Counted from the stretch's first letter, positions 16,583 through 26,995 are shown. The stretch is 64,000 nt of DNA from Phycisphaerae bacterium (GCA_022072085.1 JAJVII010000015.1:1-64000); one strand, 5' to 3'. Notes: generated by a model not told the origin, from the sequence alone. Numbers and translations are program-made.

Positions 16583-17557
16583 CTACTGCGATTCCAACTC
16601 ATCTTCGTCGACCAGCACGGCCGCCAGGTCGTCGGGCGAACGCTGGTCGCGCCGGATGTATCGCCGCCAGCAGGCCAGCAGCGGCCCGCTGAGCACATAG
16701 CCGACGCTGGCGACGACCAGGGCCTTCTCGCGGAAGATCAGCAGCGCCGCGGCCGCCAACAGCGCCAGCACGAGTTTGCCGAACGGGTAGCGCCGCTGGC
16801 CGAAGTGCGTCATCGCGTGCGGATAGGGCACGTTGGCGACCATCATCAGCCCCGCGCACAACGCGACCACCGGCAGGGCCCAGATCAGGATGTGCACCGC
16901 CTTGCCGACGAACTCGATGTACTGCTCCATCAGCAGCACGAGCGACGCCAGCGCCGCAGCCGCACCGGGGCTGGGCAGCCCCTTGAACCACAGATGGGCC
17001 GCCTCGTCCTCGGTCGTCTCGACGTTGAACCGCGCCAGCCGAAGGGCCGCGCAGCACGCGAACAGCGCCGCAATGACCCAGGTCGCGCGGATGGCGATGC
17101 GGATGCCCCGGTCGCTGCCCAGCAGCCAGTTGTCCTCGAACCACTGCTGGCCGTTCGCGTTGAGATAGTGGGCGATCAGCATCAGCATCAGCATAGCCGG
17201 GGCGACGCCGAAACTGACCACGTCGGACAGGCTGTCGAGCTGAGCCCCCAGGTCGCTGGTCGAGCGGGTCATGCGGGCCAGTCGGCCGTCCAGGGCGTCG
17301 AAGACCATCGCCAGGAAGATCAGCCAGCCGGCGACGGTGAAATAGCTCACGTCGGTAAAGCCGCGTGGGAAGGCCCCGGCGCTGGCGCGGGCGGCACAAT
17401 AGATGGCCCCGAACCCGCAGACCAGGTTGCCCAGCGTCGCCAGCGTCGGCAGCACGCTGCCGGTGGCGGCGCGCAGGGCGGCCCGGCGGCGGCGCGGCGC
17501 AGGCGACTGCCCCTGCTCCTCCAGGCTGGGTCGCGGTTCCTTGATCTCGCTGACCAT
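16583..17557 (-). CDS. pssA: CDP-diacylglycerol-serine O-phosphatidyltransferase
   Basis: 324 residues. Makes phosphatidylserine from CDP-diacylglycerol and serine at the inner membrane. It carries the full CDP-alcohol phosphotransferase signature DG-x2-AR-x8-G-x3-D-x3-D (DGRLARMTRSTSDLGAQLDSLSD). Six to eight hydrophobic segments are visible. The start at 17557 opens with MVSEIKEPRPSLEEQG and a charged, Arg-rich N-terminal extension of about 30 residues. The gene directly upstream on the same strand is a phosphatidylserine decarboxylase, 54 bases away, so the two give phosphatidylethanolamine. It converges on mqnP with a 16-base gap and no obvious terminator. Confidence 0.92.
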   Translation of the reverse strand: MVSEIKEPRPSLEEQGQSPAPRRRRAALRAATGSVLPTLATLGNLVCGFGAIYCAARASAGAFPRGFTDVSYFTVAGWLIFLAMVFDALDGRLARMTRSTSDLGAQLDSLSDVVSFGVAPAMLMLMLIAHYLNANGQQWFEDNWLLGSDRGIRIAIRATWVIAALFACCAALRLARFNVETTEDEAAHLWFKGLPSPGAAAALASLVLLMEQYIEFVGKAVHILIWALPVVALCAGLMMVANVPYPHAMTHFGQRRYPFGKLVLALLAAAALLIFREKALVVASVGYVLSGPLLACWRRYIRRDQRSPDDLAAVLVDEDELESQ

Positions 17558-17611
17558 GAGATGCCTCTGTCAATTCGCGAACGGGCCGCTCGCAGCCCGA
17601 AGCCGAAACGG

Positions 17612-18316
17612 TTACGCCGTCTCCGACGCGCCGACGGGGGACGCGTCAGCCGCCATCACCTCGGTCACGCGGGCCAGCACATCGCGGCCGGCCCGCACCT
17701 TCTGCCCTACCATCACATCGACCAGCAGGCCGGCGGACCTTGGGACGATCAGTTCCGTGCGGCTGCCGAACTTGATCATGCCGAAGATCTGCCCGCGCTC
17801 CAGCGGCTGGCCGACCTTCGTGTCGCAGACGATCCGCCGGGCGATCAGGCCGGCGATCTGCCGCACCAGCAGCGGGCAGCCGACCTCCGTGTCGCGCAGG
17901 CCGACGGCGCAGGACTCGTTCACCTCGCCGGCGTCGGCCCGCATGGCGTTCACCTTCAGCCCGGGCTTGTAGTTCACGTAATCGACCGTGCCGGCAGCCG
18001 GCGACCGGTTGATGTGGACGTTGAACACGTTCAGGAAGATGCCGATGCGGACGGCCGGGCAGTTCAGGAACTCCGACCCTTCCAGTTCGGTGATGTCGGT
18101 GATCTTCCCGTCGGCGGGGGCGACCAGCAGCCCGGGCCCCCGTGGGATCGTCCGGGGCGGATTGCGGAAGAACGCCACCAGCCACAACCACAGCAGCGAC
18201 CAGAGGATGGAGAGCGTCCAGCCGAACGGGATGAACAGGCAGGAGAGCGCCGACAAGCCCAGCCAGGCGGCTGTCCCGATCAGCACCTCCCATCGTCCGT
18301 AGCGTGTGATGAGCAT
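17612..18316 (-). CDS. psd: Phosphatidylserine decarboxylase, short type
   Basis: 234 residues. A pyruvoyl enzyme that turns phosphatidylserine into phosphatidylethanolamine. Two hydrophobic helices at the N-terminus (VLIGTAAWLGLSALSCLFI and the next) anchor it. Then come LVAPADGKITDI, IGIFLNVFNVHINRSP and the GS of IKFGSRTEL, where the chain self-cleaves to give the pyruvoyl group. I chose the ATG at 18316: TATAAT (18329-18324) lies 7 bases before it, so a transcript would start at or next to the codon, and no ribosome site is present. An in-frame ATG at 18325 overlaps that hexamer. Confidence 0.88.
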   Translation of the reverse strand: MLITRYGRWEVLIGTAAWLGLSALSCLFIPFGWTLSILWSLLWLWLVAFFRNPPRTIPRGPGLLVAPADGKITDITELEGSEFLNCPAVRIGIFLNVFNVHINRSPAAGTVDYVNYKPGLKVNAMRADAGEVNESCAVGLRDTEVGCPLLVRQIAGLIARRIVCDTKVGQPLERGQIFGMIKFGSRTELIVPRSAGLLVDVMVGQKVRAGRDVLARVTEVMAADASPVGASETA

Positions 18317-18323
18317 CCGGTTC

Positions 18324-18352
18324 ATTATAACAGTTCGGCGCGGGGATGAAAC
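18324..18352 (-). promoter_or_regulatory. Promoter for psd-pssA, probably leaderless
   Basis: Minus strand TATAAT (18329-18324) with a TTTCAT-like -35 about 16-17 bases upstream (near 18351-18346). Seven bases separate the -10 from the ATG at 18316. Confidence 0.5.
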
Positions 18353-18392
18353 AGCGGGTTGCCGGCGCACCAGGGCAAACGCAAGGTCATGA

Positions 18393-18491
18393 ACGCAGAG
18401 TGGAAGAGGTGCAGAGGCGAGGACAGAGGTCTCTTCCTTTCGAGGAATTCAAGACTCTGTCGGACCTCTGCCCCTCTCATCCGCGCTGCGT
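18393..18491. repeat. Palindromic short-unit element (GCAGAG type)
   Basis: The left arm (18393-18430) contains ACGCAGAG, then AGAGGTGCAGAGG and ACAGAG. The right arm (18453-18491), read on the other strand, has ACGCAG, AGAGGGGCAGAGG and ACAGAG in the same order. The loop is 22 bases. The units are more decayed than in the elements at 12235 and 36308. It lies in the 360-base gap between the divergent psd and eno genes; the rest of that gap holds their two promoters. Confidence 0.65.
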
Positions 18492-18495
18492 CTAA

Positions 18496-19965
<1,470 letters not shown>

Positions 19966-19982
19966 GATCGCGGAAGGCAAGG

Positions 19983-20510
19983 ATGCTCTCCCGAATCGTC
20001 AACGCGGTAGGCTTTTGGCTGCTGACGCTCTTGGCGTTCGCCCTGTTCGCGCCGCCGGTCCTGGCGCCGCTCATCCGGGAGAATCGCGAGCTGCACGCCA
20101 GCGAGGTCGACCTGCGGCACGCCAACATTACCGTGGCCCGCGAAGCCGAGGACCTCGACCACGCCGTGCAGCAGCATCGCCAGCGCGATCCGCAGGTGCT
20201 CCGCCAACTGGCCCAGGAGAGGCTGAACTATCAGCCTCGCACGGGCCAGCCCGTTCCGCTGTTGCCGGCGCCCGACGAGGCCGAACAGGAACAGGCCGCT
20301 GCCGCGGAAGGCGGCCAACTGGATCGAAGCCTCAAGCTCAGCGGCGACTGCGACCAGGCCGGCCCCCTGACCGGCCTGGCCCAGACCGACCTGTTCGAGC
20401 AGCTCTGCAAGCCCCGCACGAAGAAGGTGCTGCTGGGCCTGGCAGCCGCGGCGCTGACGCTGGCGTTCGTGCTGTTCGGCGGCCTGTGGAAGAAGCCCGA
20501 CGCCGCCTGA
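19983..20510 (+). CDS. FtsB/DivIC-like membrane protein with an extra C-terminal helix
   Basis: 175 residues. Layout: hydrophobic helix at about 9-31, then a charged coiled-coil stretch (RENRELHASEVDLRHANITV), then LRQLAQERLNYQPRTGQPV, which resembles the end of FtsB/DivIC septum proteins (usually ERLG-Y-xxPGE), then a polar segment and a second helix at about 147-166. FtsB and DivIC have one helix only, so the C-terminal one is unusual. It directly follows eno, as ftsB does in many Proteobacteria; this supports the call but is not proof. It is probably co-transcribed with eno. Confidence 0.6.
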   Translation: MLSRIVNAVGFWLLTLLAFALFAPPVLAPLIRENRELHASEVDLRHANITVAREAEDLDHAVQQHRQRDPQVLRQLAQERLNYQPRTGQPVPLLPAPDEAEQEQAAAAEGGQLDRSLKLSGDCDQAGPLTGLAQTDLFEQLCKPRTKKVLLGLAAAALTLAFVLFGGLWKKPDAA

Positions 20511-20533
20511 CCCCTTGACGATGCAGACGCACC

Positions 20534-20565
20534 GGCCCGGTCCCCTTGCGGGATCGGGCCTTTTC
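20534..20565 (+). terminator. Intrinsic terminator after eno operon
   Basis: An 11-bp stem (20534-20544 with 20550-20560, one G-T pair) with a 5-base loop, followed by TTTTCATTTC. It separates this operon from the convergent miaB. Confidence 0.75.
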
Positions 20566-20593
20566 ATTTCCCCCGGAGGCGTTGCGGGACAGC

Positions 20594-22096
20594 TCAGCGC
20601 AGGACGGTGAGGCCCTTGTAGCCCAGCGGCGTCACCGCCGGACGTGGGGCTGAAAGCGGCGCGGCGACGGCGACCAGTTCGCCCACGACGCTGTAGGGGT
20701 TGATCTCTCGGACGCGGACCTCACACAGGCTGCCGACCAGGGACGCCGGCTCCGCGCCCGGCGGCGGGTCGAAGACGACGATCCGGTCGGCCTGCGTTCG
20801 GCCGGCCAACTGGCCGCGGGCCACGGCCGTGCTGCCGTCGGCAGCCAGCTTGCTCGGACCTTCCACCAGCACCTGCACGGTCATGCCGAGCAGTTCGCGG
20901 TTGAGCTGCTGGCAGACGGCCTCCTGCTCGTCGAGCAGAATGCGGTTGCGTTCGCGCTTGACCGGCTCGGGAACGTCATCGGGCTGGTTGCGGAACGCGG
21001 CCGTGCCCGGCCTCGCGGAATACTTGAAGATGTAGCTGTTCTTGTAGCGCACGCGGCGGACCATCTCGACGCTGGCGGCGAAGTCCGCGTCGCTCTCGCC
21101 GGGGAAGCCCACGATGAAATCGCCGACGATGGAGACGTCCGAGACGATCTCGCGGGCGCGGTCGATCAGCCGATAGTAGTCGGCGGCCGTGTACTGCCGC
21201 CTCATCGCCCGCAGGACGCGGTCGCTGCCGGACTGGGCCGGGATATGCAGGAAGGGGCAGACGTTGGGCACGTCGGCCATCACTCGCAGGATGTCCTCGT
21301 CGAAGTCGCCTGGGTAGCTGGTGACAAACCGCACGCGGACCAGGCCCGGGACGGCCGCGACGCGCTCCAGCAGCCGTGCGAACGTGACGGTCGTGCCGGC
21401 CTCATCGACCTGCACGTAGCTGTTCACGGTCTGGCCGATCAGCGTGACCTCGCGGCAGCCGGCGCGGGCGAGCATCTGGGCCTCGGCGACAATGTGCTCG
21501 GGACGGCGACTGCGCTCCTTGCCGCGGACAGTCGGCACGACGCAGTAGGTGCAGAACTTGTCGCACCCGCGCTGCACGCGGACGTACGCCTGGATCGGGC
21601 TGGCGTCGGGGGAGAAGGAACGCGACAGGTCCAGCGCCTCCAGGGCGTCGTGCTCGCGGGCGCGGTCGAGCGTTGAGCTGCGCCGGCTCTGGAGGCCGTG
21701 CAAAGCGAACGCCCGCTCGCGCGTGCTGGCGACGGCGGCGATCAGTTCGGGCAGGCGGTCCAGTTCGCCGGGCGAGCAGAGAAGGTCCACGTGCGGGAAT
21801 CGGCGGGCCAGGTTCTCTCCTTCGCGCTGGGCCTGGCAGCCGATGACGCCAAGGATCATGTCAGGCCGGGCGGTCTTGATCGGCCGAAGTTCGCCCAGGC
21901 GGCTGTAGACTTTCTGCTCGGCGTGGTCGCGGACGGAGCATGTGTTGAACAGGACCAGGTCCGCACCGTCGCGGTCGGCGGTGCGGCGGTAGCCCAGGCG
22001 CGCAAGCTGGCCGAGGACCAGTTCGCTGTCCAGGATGTTCATCTGGCAGCCGAAGGTCTCCAGGAACAGCGTCTTGTCGGCGAGGTCGTGGCTCAT
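20594..22096 (-). CDS. miaB: tRNA-2-methylthio-N6-dimethylallyladenosine synthase
   Basis: 500 residues. Radical SAM enzyme that adds the methylthio group to i6A37 of tRNAs reading UNN codons. The N-terminal methylthiotransferase domain has FGCQMN, NTCSVRDHAEQK and GVIGCQAQ, giving the three Cys of the auxiliary cluster. The radical SAM Cys are in CDKFCTYC, and a TRAM domain ends the chain. The start is the ATG at 22096, preceded by a promoter with a short leader. It is a separate unit from the TPR gene upstream and converges on eno's operon. Confidence 0.95.
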   Translation of the reverse strand: MSHDLADKTLFLETFGCQMNILDSELVLGQLARLGYRRTADRDGADLVLFNTCSVRDHAEQKVYSRLGELRPIKTARPDMILGVIGCQAQREGENLARRFPHVDLLCSPGELDRLPELIAAVASTRERAFALHGLQSRRSSTLDRAREHDALEALDLSRSFSPDASPIQAYVRVQRGCDKFCTYCVVPTVRGKERSRRPEHIVAEAQMLARAGCREVTLIGQTVNSYVQVDEAGTTVTFARLLERVAAVPGLVRVRFVTSYPGDFDEDILRVMADVPNVCPFLHIPAQSGSDRVLRAMRRQYTAADYYRLIDRAREIVSDVSIVGDFIVGFPGESDADFAASVEMVRRVRYKNSYIFKYSARPGTAAFRNQPDDVPEPVKRERNRILLDEQEAVCQQLNRELLGMTVQVLVEGPSKLAADGSTAVARGQLAGRTQADRIVVFDPPPGAEPASLVGSLCEVRVREINPYSVVGELVAVAAPLSAPRPAVTPLGYKGLTVLR

Positions 22097-22112
22097 GGTC
22101 AGACAGACCCGT

Positions 22113-22141
22113 CAGTGTAGCCGCGCCGGGTCCGGCCGTCC
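22113..22141 (-). promoter_or_regulatory. Promoter for miaB
   Basis: Minus strand TGGACG (22141-22136), a 17-base spacer, TACACT (22118-22113). The start codon is 17 bases downstream of the -10, leaving about 10 bases of leader and no ribosome site. Confidence 0.5.
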
Positions 22142-22172
22142 AGCGAAGGTGCGTCGTCGGGTTGGGACGGCG

Positions 22173-25100
22173 TCAGGATTGCCGCTGTGTGCGGGCGCGC
22201 TTGGCCCGGGCCAGCATCACGAAGTATGCGCCCACCAGCACGACGAACGCCCCGCCGCCGAACAACAGGATCGTGCCGAACTGGCTGCCCTGGCTCATGC
22301 CCTGCGGGCCGGACGCCACGTCCTCCAGGTCCTCCTCGGCGGCCGGTCCCGAGGTCGTCGGCGCGTTGGCGGCAGCGGCCATCAGCTCGCTGCGGACCTT
22401 GTTGTATCGCGGAATCAGCCACGCCGGCAGTGCGTAGTCGGAGCGCGGGGCCGATCCGTCCGGCGGCTGGGGCGGGTCCTTCTGTAGCTGGTCCGACTTC
22501 TGGCGGTGATATTCCAGCGATGTCAGGCTCTCGCGGATGAACTTGCCCTGCCGCAGGTTGCCCTCGCACACGCCGATCTCGCCGCGCCACCAGAGCTCGT
22601 TGTAGATGAAATTGGGACGCATGGTCTGGGCGACCTGGTTGTAGAGGGCGACGGCCTTGCCCGACTGGCCGAGGTGGAACCAGGCGTCGGCCAACTCGAT
22701 GAGGAAGTTGGGATCCTGCGTGAAGTTGCCCTCGACACTCTGGCCAGGCGCCGTGTTGGGCGGCGGCACATAGAGCGGAGCAAGCAGCTTGCTCGCCTCC
22801 TCGTACTGGCCGAGCCAGTTGTAGGTGCGGGCCAGGTGGACGCGGTAGGCGGTCGTCTCCTCCGGCGGCATGGGCTTGTCGGGATTGCCGGCCATGTAGG
22901 CGTCGGCTTCCTTGACAACCGCCCGGGCCAGCTTGTGGGCCAGGTCGGCCACCGGGCGGGTCTTCTCCTCGGGGGCCTCCTGCTCGCGGAGCTTCTTGTA
23001 CTCGTCCTCGATCTTGGGCAGGGCGAGCATGATCTCGCCGCGAAGGTTGTCGGCCCCCGAGTCGGTCAGCGCCAGCAGACGCGGCATGGCCTCATTGACG
23101 CGGCCGGCCGCCAGCAGGACCTTCACCTCGTATCGCTCGGCCCGGGTGCGGACCTCGGGCTTGACCGACTCATCCTTGCGGACCGCGGACAACGCCCCGA
23201 TAGCGCGGTTCACGTCCTGGATCGCATCGTAGTAGAGCCGCCCGGCCTCGAGCTTGAAGTCGGGGCCCAGGCTGTGGACGCGGTCGGCTTCGGTGAGCAG
23301 CTTCTGCTTCTCGGCGCCCGAGGCCGACTCGGCCTGCTGGCGCAGGTCGGCGGCGCGGCGGTCGGCGATGTCGGCGAAATCCGCCAGCTTCTGAAGGTCG
23401 CCCAGGGCCTGGCTGGGGTCGAGGCCGCGGCTGCTCGTCCGGGCCATGTAGAGCTTCAGGATCGACCAGGCCTGCTGCTCGGACGCCTCGTAGCCGTAGC
23501 GTCCCTTGCCGGCCATCTGGCCGAACGTCGTGGCCGCCTCGCGATAGAGAGGGGCCGCGTCGTCCGTCGGCTTGCCCTCGGTCTTGAGCTTGCTCGCGAG
23601 GTTCTCGGCCTTCCTGAACTGCGCCAGCCCGAGCCACAGCCGCGACTGCTCCAGTTCGTCGCCGGAGGCGACCTCCGCGTAGAGTTTCAGCACATCGACG
23701 AGATTGTCCAGCCGCTGGGCGTCGGTGTACTTGTCGTCCATGTTCTCCAGGGCGTTGACCAGGAACCGCAGCACCTCCGTGCGCTGGGAGTAGTCCTTGA
23801 CCTCGGAGAGCAGTCGGTTGAACGCCCCGACGGCCAGCAGGTAGGTTTGCTGGCTCTTGGGCTTGTCGGCGGCCGAGAGATTCTGAGCCCAGAGCACGCA
23901 CGCCTGGCCGAGCCCCTGGAGGGCCTTGCCCAGGTGGGCCTGCTTGATCTTCTCGTCGCCGGTCTCGGCGGTCGCCCGTTCGGCCATTGCGCCGTAGATC
24001 GCGACCGACCGCTCGTACTTGCCCGCGTTCAGGGCCCGCTCGGCTTCGCGGTCCATGGCGTACCAGTCCATCGCCTTGAGCTGCTCGGCCGTCGGCGGGG
24101 CGTCCGGCACGGGACCGGAGTTGGCGGCGCCGTAGATCAGGTCGACCATGGCCGCGACCATGTCCTTGGTCCCGGGCTTGTCCTTGGCCAGTTGTTGCAG
24201 CAGGTTCCGGGCGTCGGACTTGGCGGTCGCGGCCCTTTCGCCGGCCTCGTTGCGGAGCCGGTCGGCGGCGGCCTTGTCGTTCTGCCGTTCGGCGTTCTCG
24301 GCGTCGATCTTCAACTGATCGGCCTTGGCGGCGGCCTCGTCCACGAGCGTGCGGGCCACGGCGAACTTGTTGAACGCATACCATGCGTCCACCTGCTTGA
24401 GTTCGGGGGTGGATTCGATGAACGCCTCCTGGTCGCGAAGGACGGCCATCGCGCCGAGCTGGCTGTGCACGAGGGCGGTCGGCGCAGCCGCCTCCAGCGC
24501 CAGGCGGTTGATCCGCTGGACCTGCCCGTCGGTCAGTTTGTCCAGGCCGCGGGCCGCCAGGTCGCGGGCCTCGCGGTCCAGCACGGGGGTCGCACGCCAG
24601 TCGTCAGGCACGTAGAAGTCGCGATCGGTGATCAGCCGGTTGAGGCCGGCGAGCATCTGGGCCTTGCCCTGTTCGGTGAACTTGCCGACCGAGCCATCCT
24701 TGACCAGTTGCTGGACCGGCTGGGTCAGCTTCTCCCAGATGCGTTTGGCCGCGGAGCGACCGGTGCGGGCGCCGGCCAGCGTGACGTCGCTGCATATCTT
24801 CTGCCAGTCCTTGATGTCGTCCATCCGCAGCAGCGAGGTGCCGCCGAACTGCTTCTTGAACCGAAGCGCCCGGGCCTTGAGCGTGTAGGCCTGGAACTGC
24901 TTCTGGAGAATGTCCTTATGGAGGGCGGCCGACTCCGCCCTGGCCGGATCGGCAGCCGGCGCCGTGACCGCCAGCAGGCCGTTTGCCTGGTCGATGGCCG
25001 CGTCGTAGTGCCCGGCGAAAAGCTCGGCCCAGCCGACGTGCAGTCGGCTGATGGCCTGGATCTGGAGGTCCCTGTTCCGCGTGTAGGTGCCGAAGAAGTC

Positions 25101-25856
25101 GGTCGTCTCCTTCAGCCCGCCGCTGAAGACGTCGAGAATGTTCTGCGTGGCCTTGGCCGGGTCGGCGCCCGAATCGACGACCTGAGCCCAGACAACCTGG
25201 GTGCGGAAGAAGCTGTAGCAGGCCCACTGGTAGTCGAACTGGCGGCTGGCTGCGTTGAGCTGCTGCCACTTGCCGCCGGGGGCCATGGCCGCCCGCAGTT
25301 GGGCCTGAGGCAGGTTGCCGATCTTGTCCATCTCGGCGTGAACGTAGGTGCGGCCTTCCTCGATGGCCGGCTGGGCCTGCTGAAGGGCCTTGGCCATCCG
25401 GGTCAGCTCGCTCTTGAGGACGATCTCATACGCGATGCGCGTGCTGATCGGGTCGCAGATGCCGTCCAGGATGCCGGACGACAGCGAGAGCATCCACTGG
25501 AGGCGGTCGGCGTCGTCCTTGAAGCGGCTGATGAGGGCGCCGTAGAGGACGTTGGCGTCGTCGCGGGCCTTGTCGCGATCGTCGGGGGTCTGCCTGGCGT
25601 CGCGGGCGATCCCCTCCTTCTTGCCGATCTCAGCCAGCAGGGCGTCGCGCGAGGCGGTCTGCGGATCGACCGAGGTGTCGCCGTCCAGGGCGGCGAGCAA
25701 CTCGGTCATGTGATACTGCTGAAGCGCGACGACGAGTCGGCCGTCAGGCAGGTCGGGGCGGTCGATCGCGGGTTGAGCGAAGGCAGCCGGGGCGATCAGC
25801 GCGGCTGCCAGGAACGTCAGGGCCGTCAGGACCTTGGGTCGGGTCGTCTGTGCCAT
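22173..25856 (-). CDS. Very large exported TPR-like protein with C-terminal membrane anchor
   Basis: 1227 residues from the ATG at 25856, which has GGAGA 5 bases upstream (a GTG at 25868 is also in frame). The signal peptide is MAQTTRPKVLTALTFLAAAL with cleavage near AFA-QP. The bulk is alpha-helical with many TPR-like pairs (AIDQANGLLAV, YEEASKLLAPLY, SGKAVALYNQVAQTMRPNFI, ELWWRGEIGVCEGNLRQGKF). The end has one membrane helix, TILLFGGGAFVVLVGAYFVM, and a basic tail. So the helical part should lie in the periplasm, anchored to the inner membrane. It is the last gene after exbB-exbD-exbD, which suggests a partner or scaffold of that proton-driven complex. No enzyme motif is seen. Confidence 0.75.
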   Translation of the reverse strand: MAQTTRPKVLTALTFLAAALIAPAAFAQPAIDRPDLPDGRLVVALQQYHMTELLAALDGDTSVDPQTASRDALLAEIGKKEGIARDARQTPDDRDKARDDANVLYGALISRFKDDADRLQWMLSLSSGILDGICDPISTRIAYEIVLKSELTRMAKALQQAQPAIEEGRTYVHAEMDKIGNLPQAQLRAAMAPGGKWQQLNAASRQFDYQWACYSFFRTQVVWAQVVDSGADPAKATQNILDVFSGGLKETTDFFGTYTRNRDLQIQAISRLHVGWAELFAGHYDAAIDQANGLLAVTAPAADPARAESAALHKDILQKQFQAYTLKARALRFKKQFGGTSLLRMDDIKDWQKICSDVTLAGARTGRSAAKRIWEKLTQPVQQLVKDGSVGKFTEQGKAQMLAGLNRLITDRDFYVPDDWRATPVLDREARDLAARGLDKLTDGQVQRINRLALEAAAPTALVHSQLGAMAVLRDQEAFIESTPELKQVDAWYAFNKFAVARTLVDEAAAKADQLKIDAENAERQNDKAAADRLRNEAGERAATAKSDARNLLQQLAKDKPGTKDMVAAMVDLIYGAANSGPVPDAPPTAEQLKAMDWYAMDREAERALNAGKYERSVAIYGAMAERATAETGDEKIKQAHLGKALQGLGQACVLWAQNLSAADKPKSQQTYLLAVGAFNRLLSEVKDYSQRTEVLRFLVNALENMDDKYTDAQRLDNLVDVLKLYAEVASGDELEQSRLWLGLAQFRKAENLASKLKTEGKPTDDAAPLYREAATTFGQMAGKGRYGYEASEQQAWSILKLYMARTSSRGLDPSQALGDLQKLADFADIADRRAADLRQQAESASGAEKQKLLTEADRVHSLGPDFKLEAGRLYYDAIQDVNRAIGALSAVRKDESVKPEVRTRAERYEVKVLLAAGRVNEAMPRLLALTDSGADNLRGEIMLALPKIEDEYKKLREQEAPEEKTRPVADLAHKLARAVVKEADAYMAGNPDKPMPPEETTAYRVHLARTYNWLGQYEEASKLLAPLYVPPPNTAPGQSVEGNFTQDPNFLIELADAWFHLGQSGKAVALYNQVAQTMRPNFIYNELWWRGEIGVCEGNLRQGKFIRESLTSLEYHRQKSDQLQKDPPQPPDGSAPRSDYALPAWLIPRYNKVRSELMAAAANAPTTSGPAAEEDLEDVASGPQGMSQGSQFGTILLFGGGAFVVLVGAYFVMLARAKRARTQRQS

Positions 25857-25885
25857 CGATGTCTCCACGGGGCGGGAATCCAGGC

Positions 25886-25911
25886 GGACGCCGGGGGGAG
25901 GCCGGGCGTCC
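25886..25911. other. Hairpin between exbD and the TPR gene
   Basis: The inverted pair GGACGCC (25886-25892) and GGCGTCC (25905-25911) encloses a G-rich 12-base loop. It lies in the 90-base gap between the second exbD and the TPR gene. There is no run of T, so it may stabilise or partly block the transcript rather than end it. Confidence 0.4.
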
Positions 25912-25946
25912 GGCGACGTGCTTCCCCTCGGCCAGCGCCCGGGTCG

Positions 25947-26453
25947 CTAGCCGCTGATCATCCAACTGACTTGCCGATATCCGCTGACCAGCGTCAGGTT
26001 GTATGCCTGAAGAACAAATTGCCAGGGCACGTTGGCCGCCGGCTTGATAATCACGGCCGTGCTTGGGTCGTCGGGAGGAAAGGCCCCGTGCATGGAATTC
26101 AGGACGCTGGCCAGGTCGGCGACGCCTCCCGGAACCTCCTGGTTGTTCACCAGGACCCTTGCGCTGACCTCGCCGGGTTTGTCGCCGGTGACTGGCTGAA
26201 GGGCGATCTCCAGCGGCGCCCTGGGCGGCGGCGCGTTGTTCGGGTCGACCTCGGGCAGCTTGGAGGCCAGCACGCCTTCGGGCGGGTTGAAGTTGGTCCC
26301 CACGATGAAGAAGATGAGCAGCAGGAATGTGACGTCGATCATCGGGGTCATGTTGACGGTGCCCGCGCCGCCGCTGGCGGCCCGCCGCTTCTTGCGGGCC
26401 GACTCGTGGTGGACCGTTTCCTGCGGGTTGACCGGGGCCTTCTTGGCGCTCAC
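25947..26453 (-). CDS. exbD: ExbD/TolR-family biopolymer transport protein (second copy)
   Basis: 168 residues. The GTG at 26453 was chosen because GGAGGTG lies 4 bases upstream; longer frames run into the preceding gene. The single helix carries the proton-path motif NMTPMIDVTFLLLIFFIVGT with the key Asp at 40. The rest is the periplasmic ExbD domain, ending VSGYRQVSWMISG. The N-terminal 34 residues are basic and cytoplasmic. ExbD proteins work with ExbB to use the proton gradient to drive an envelope partner; no tonB or tolA is present here, so the partner is probably one of the local TPR or VWA proteins (inference). Confidence 0.88.
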   Translation of the reverse strand: MSAKKAPVNPQETVHHESARKKRRAASGGAGTVNMTPMIDVTFLLLIFFIVGTNFNPPEGVLASKLPEVDPNNAPPPRAPLEIALQPVTGDKPGEVSARVLVNNQEVPGGVADLASVLNSMHGAFPPDDPSTAVIIKPAANVPWQFVLQAYNLTLVSGYRQVSWMISG

Positions 26454-26476
26454 TTGACACCTCCGGCACTGCGAAA

Positions 26477-26995
26477 TCAGTGACTCTGCTGCTTGAGCTT
26501 CTCGCCGTACTTGCCCATCGGGCCGGCCAGGTAGATGTCGCGGATCTTCATCGTCGCCAACGTCACCATCATGTTGCGGACGTGCTTCCACGCCAGCGTC
26601 TTGTGGCATCGCAGGATGATCTTGAGCGTGCCACCCTTCTCCCTCACCTTGGCGTCCTGCTCGCGGATCATCGTGGTTATGAGTTCGTCGGGGTTCTTGC
26701 TCTCCAGCGCCGCCATGCGGGTCACGTTGATCGGGCCCACCTTGACGTAGTCCAGCTCACGCTTGTCGGTGCTGTCCTCTTTGGCCATCATGTTGACCAG
26801 CAGCTTGAACTCAGCCGGCGCCGGGGCGGTGACCGAAGTATTCCAGTCCAGTTCGGGCAGCAGGATCTTCGGGTCGGTCTCGGCCGATGCGAACTGGCTG
26901 ACCAGCAGGAAGAAGAGGATGAGCTGGAAGACCACGTCGATCATCGGCGTCATGTTCATGCCGACGTCTTCGCTCTTTTTCCTGGACTTGGCCAT
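26477..26995 (-). CDS. exbD: ExbD/TolR-family biopolymer transport protein (first copy)
   Basis: 172 residues from the ATG at 26995, with GAGGA upstream. Helix motif NMTPMIDVVFQLILFFLLVSQF, Asp at 20. The periplasmic part differs clearly from the second copy: ELDWNTSVTAPAPAEFKLLVNMMAKEDSTDKREL and IRDIYLAGPMGKYGEKLKQQSH. Two unlike ExbD proteins beside one ExbB suggest a hetero-oligomeric stator. It lies 23 bases before the second exbD and 46 after exbB, in one transcript. Confidence 0.9.
   Translation of the reverse strand: MAKSRKKSEDVGMNMTPMIDVVFQLILFFLLVSQFASAETDPKILLPELDWNTSVTAPAPAEFKLLVNMMAKEDSTDKRELDYVKVGPINVTRMAALESKNPDELITTMIREQDAKVREKGGTLKIILRCHKTLAWKHVRNMMVTLATMKIRDIYLAGPMGKYGEKLKQQSH

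Noticed and set aside
22506-26483. A 1325-codon + strand frame opposite the TPR and exbD genes
   Set aside because: It is a shadow frame: low-complexity Leu/Gly/Arg-rich translation, no ribosome site, and it spans three real genes on the other strand.
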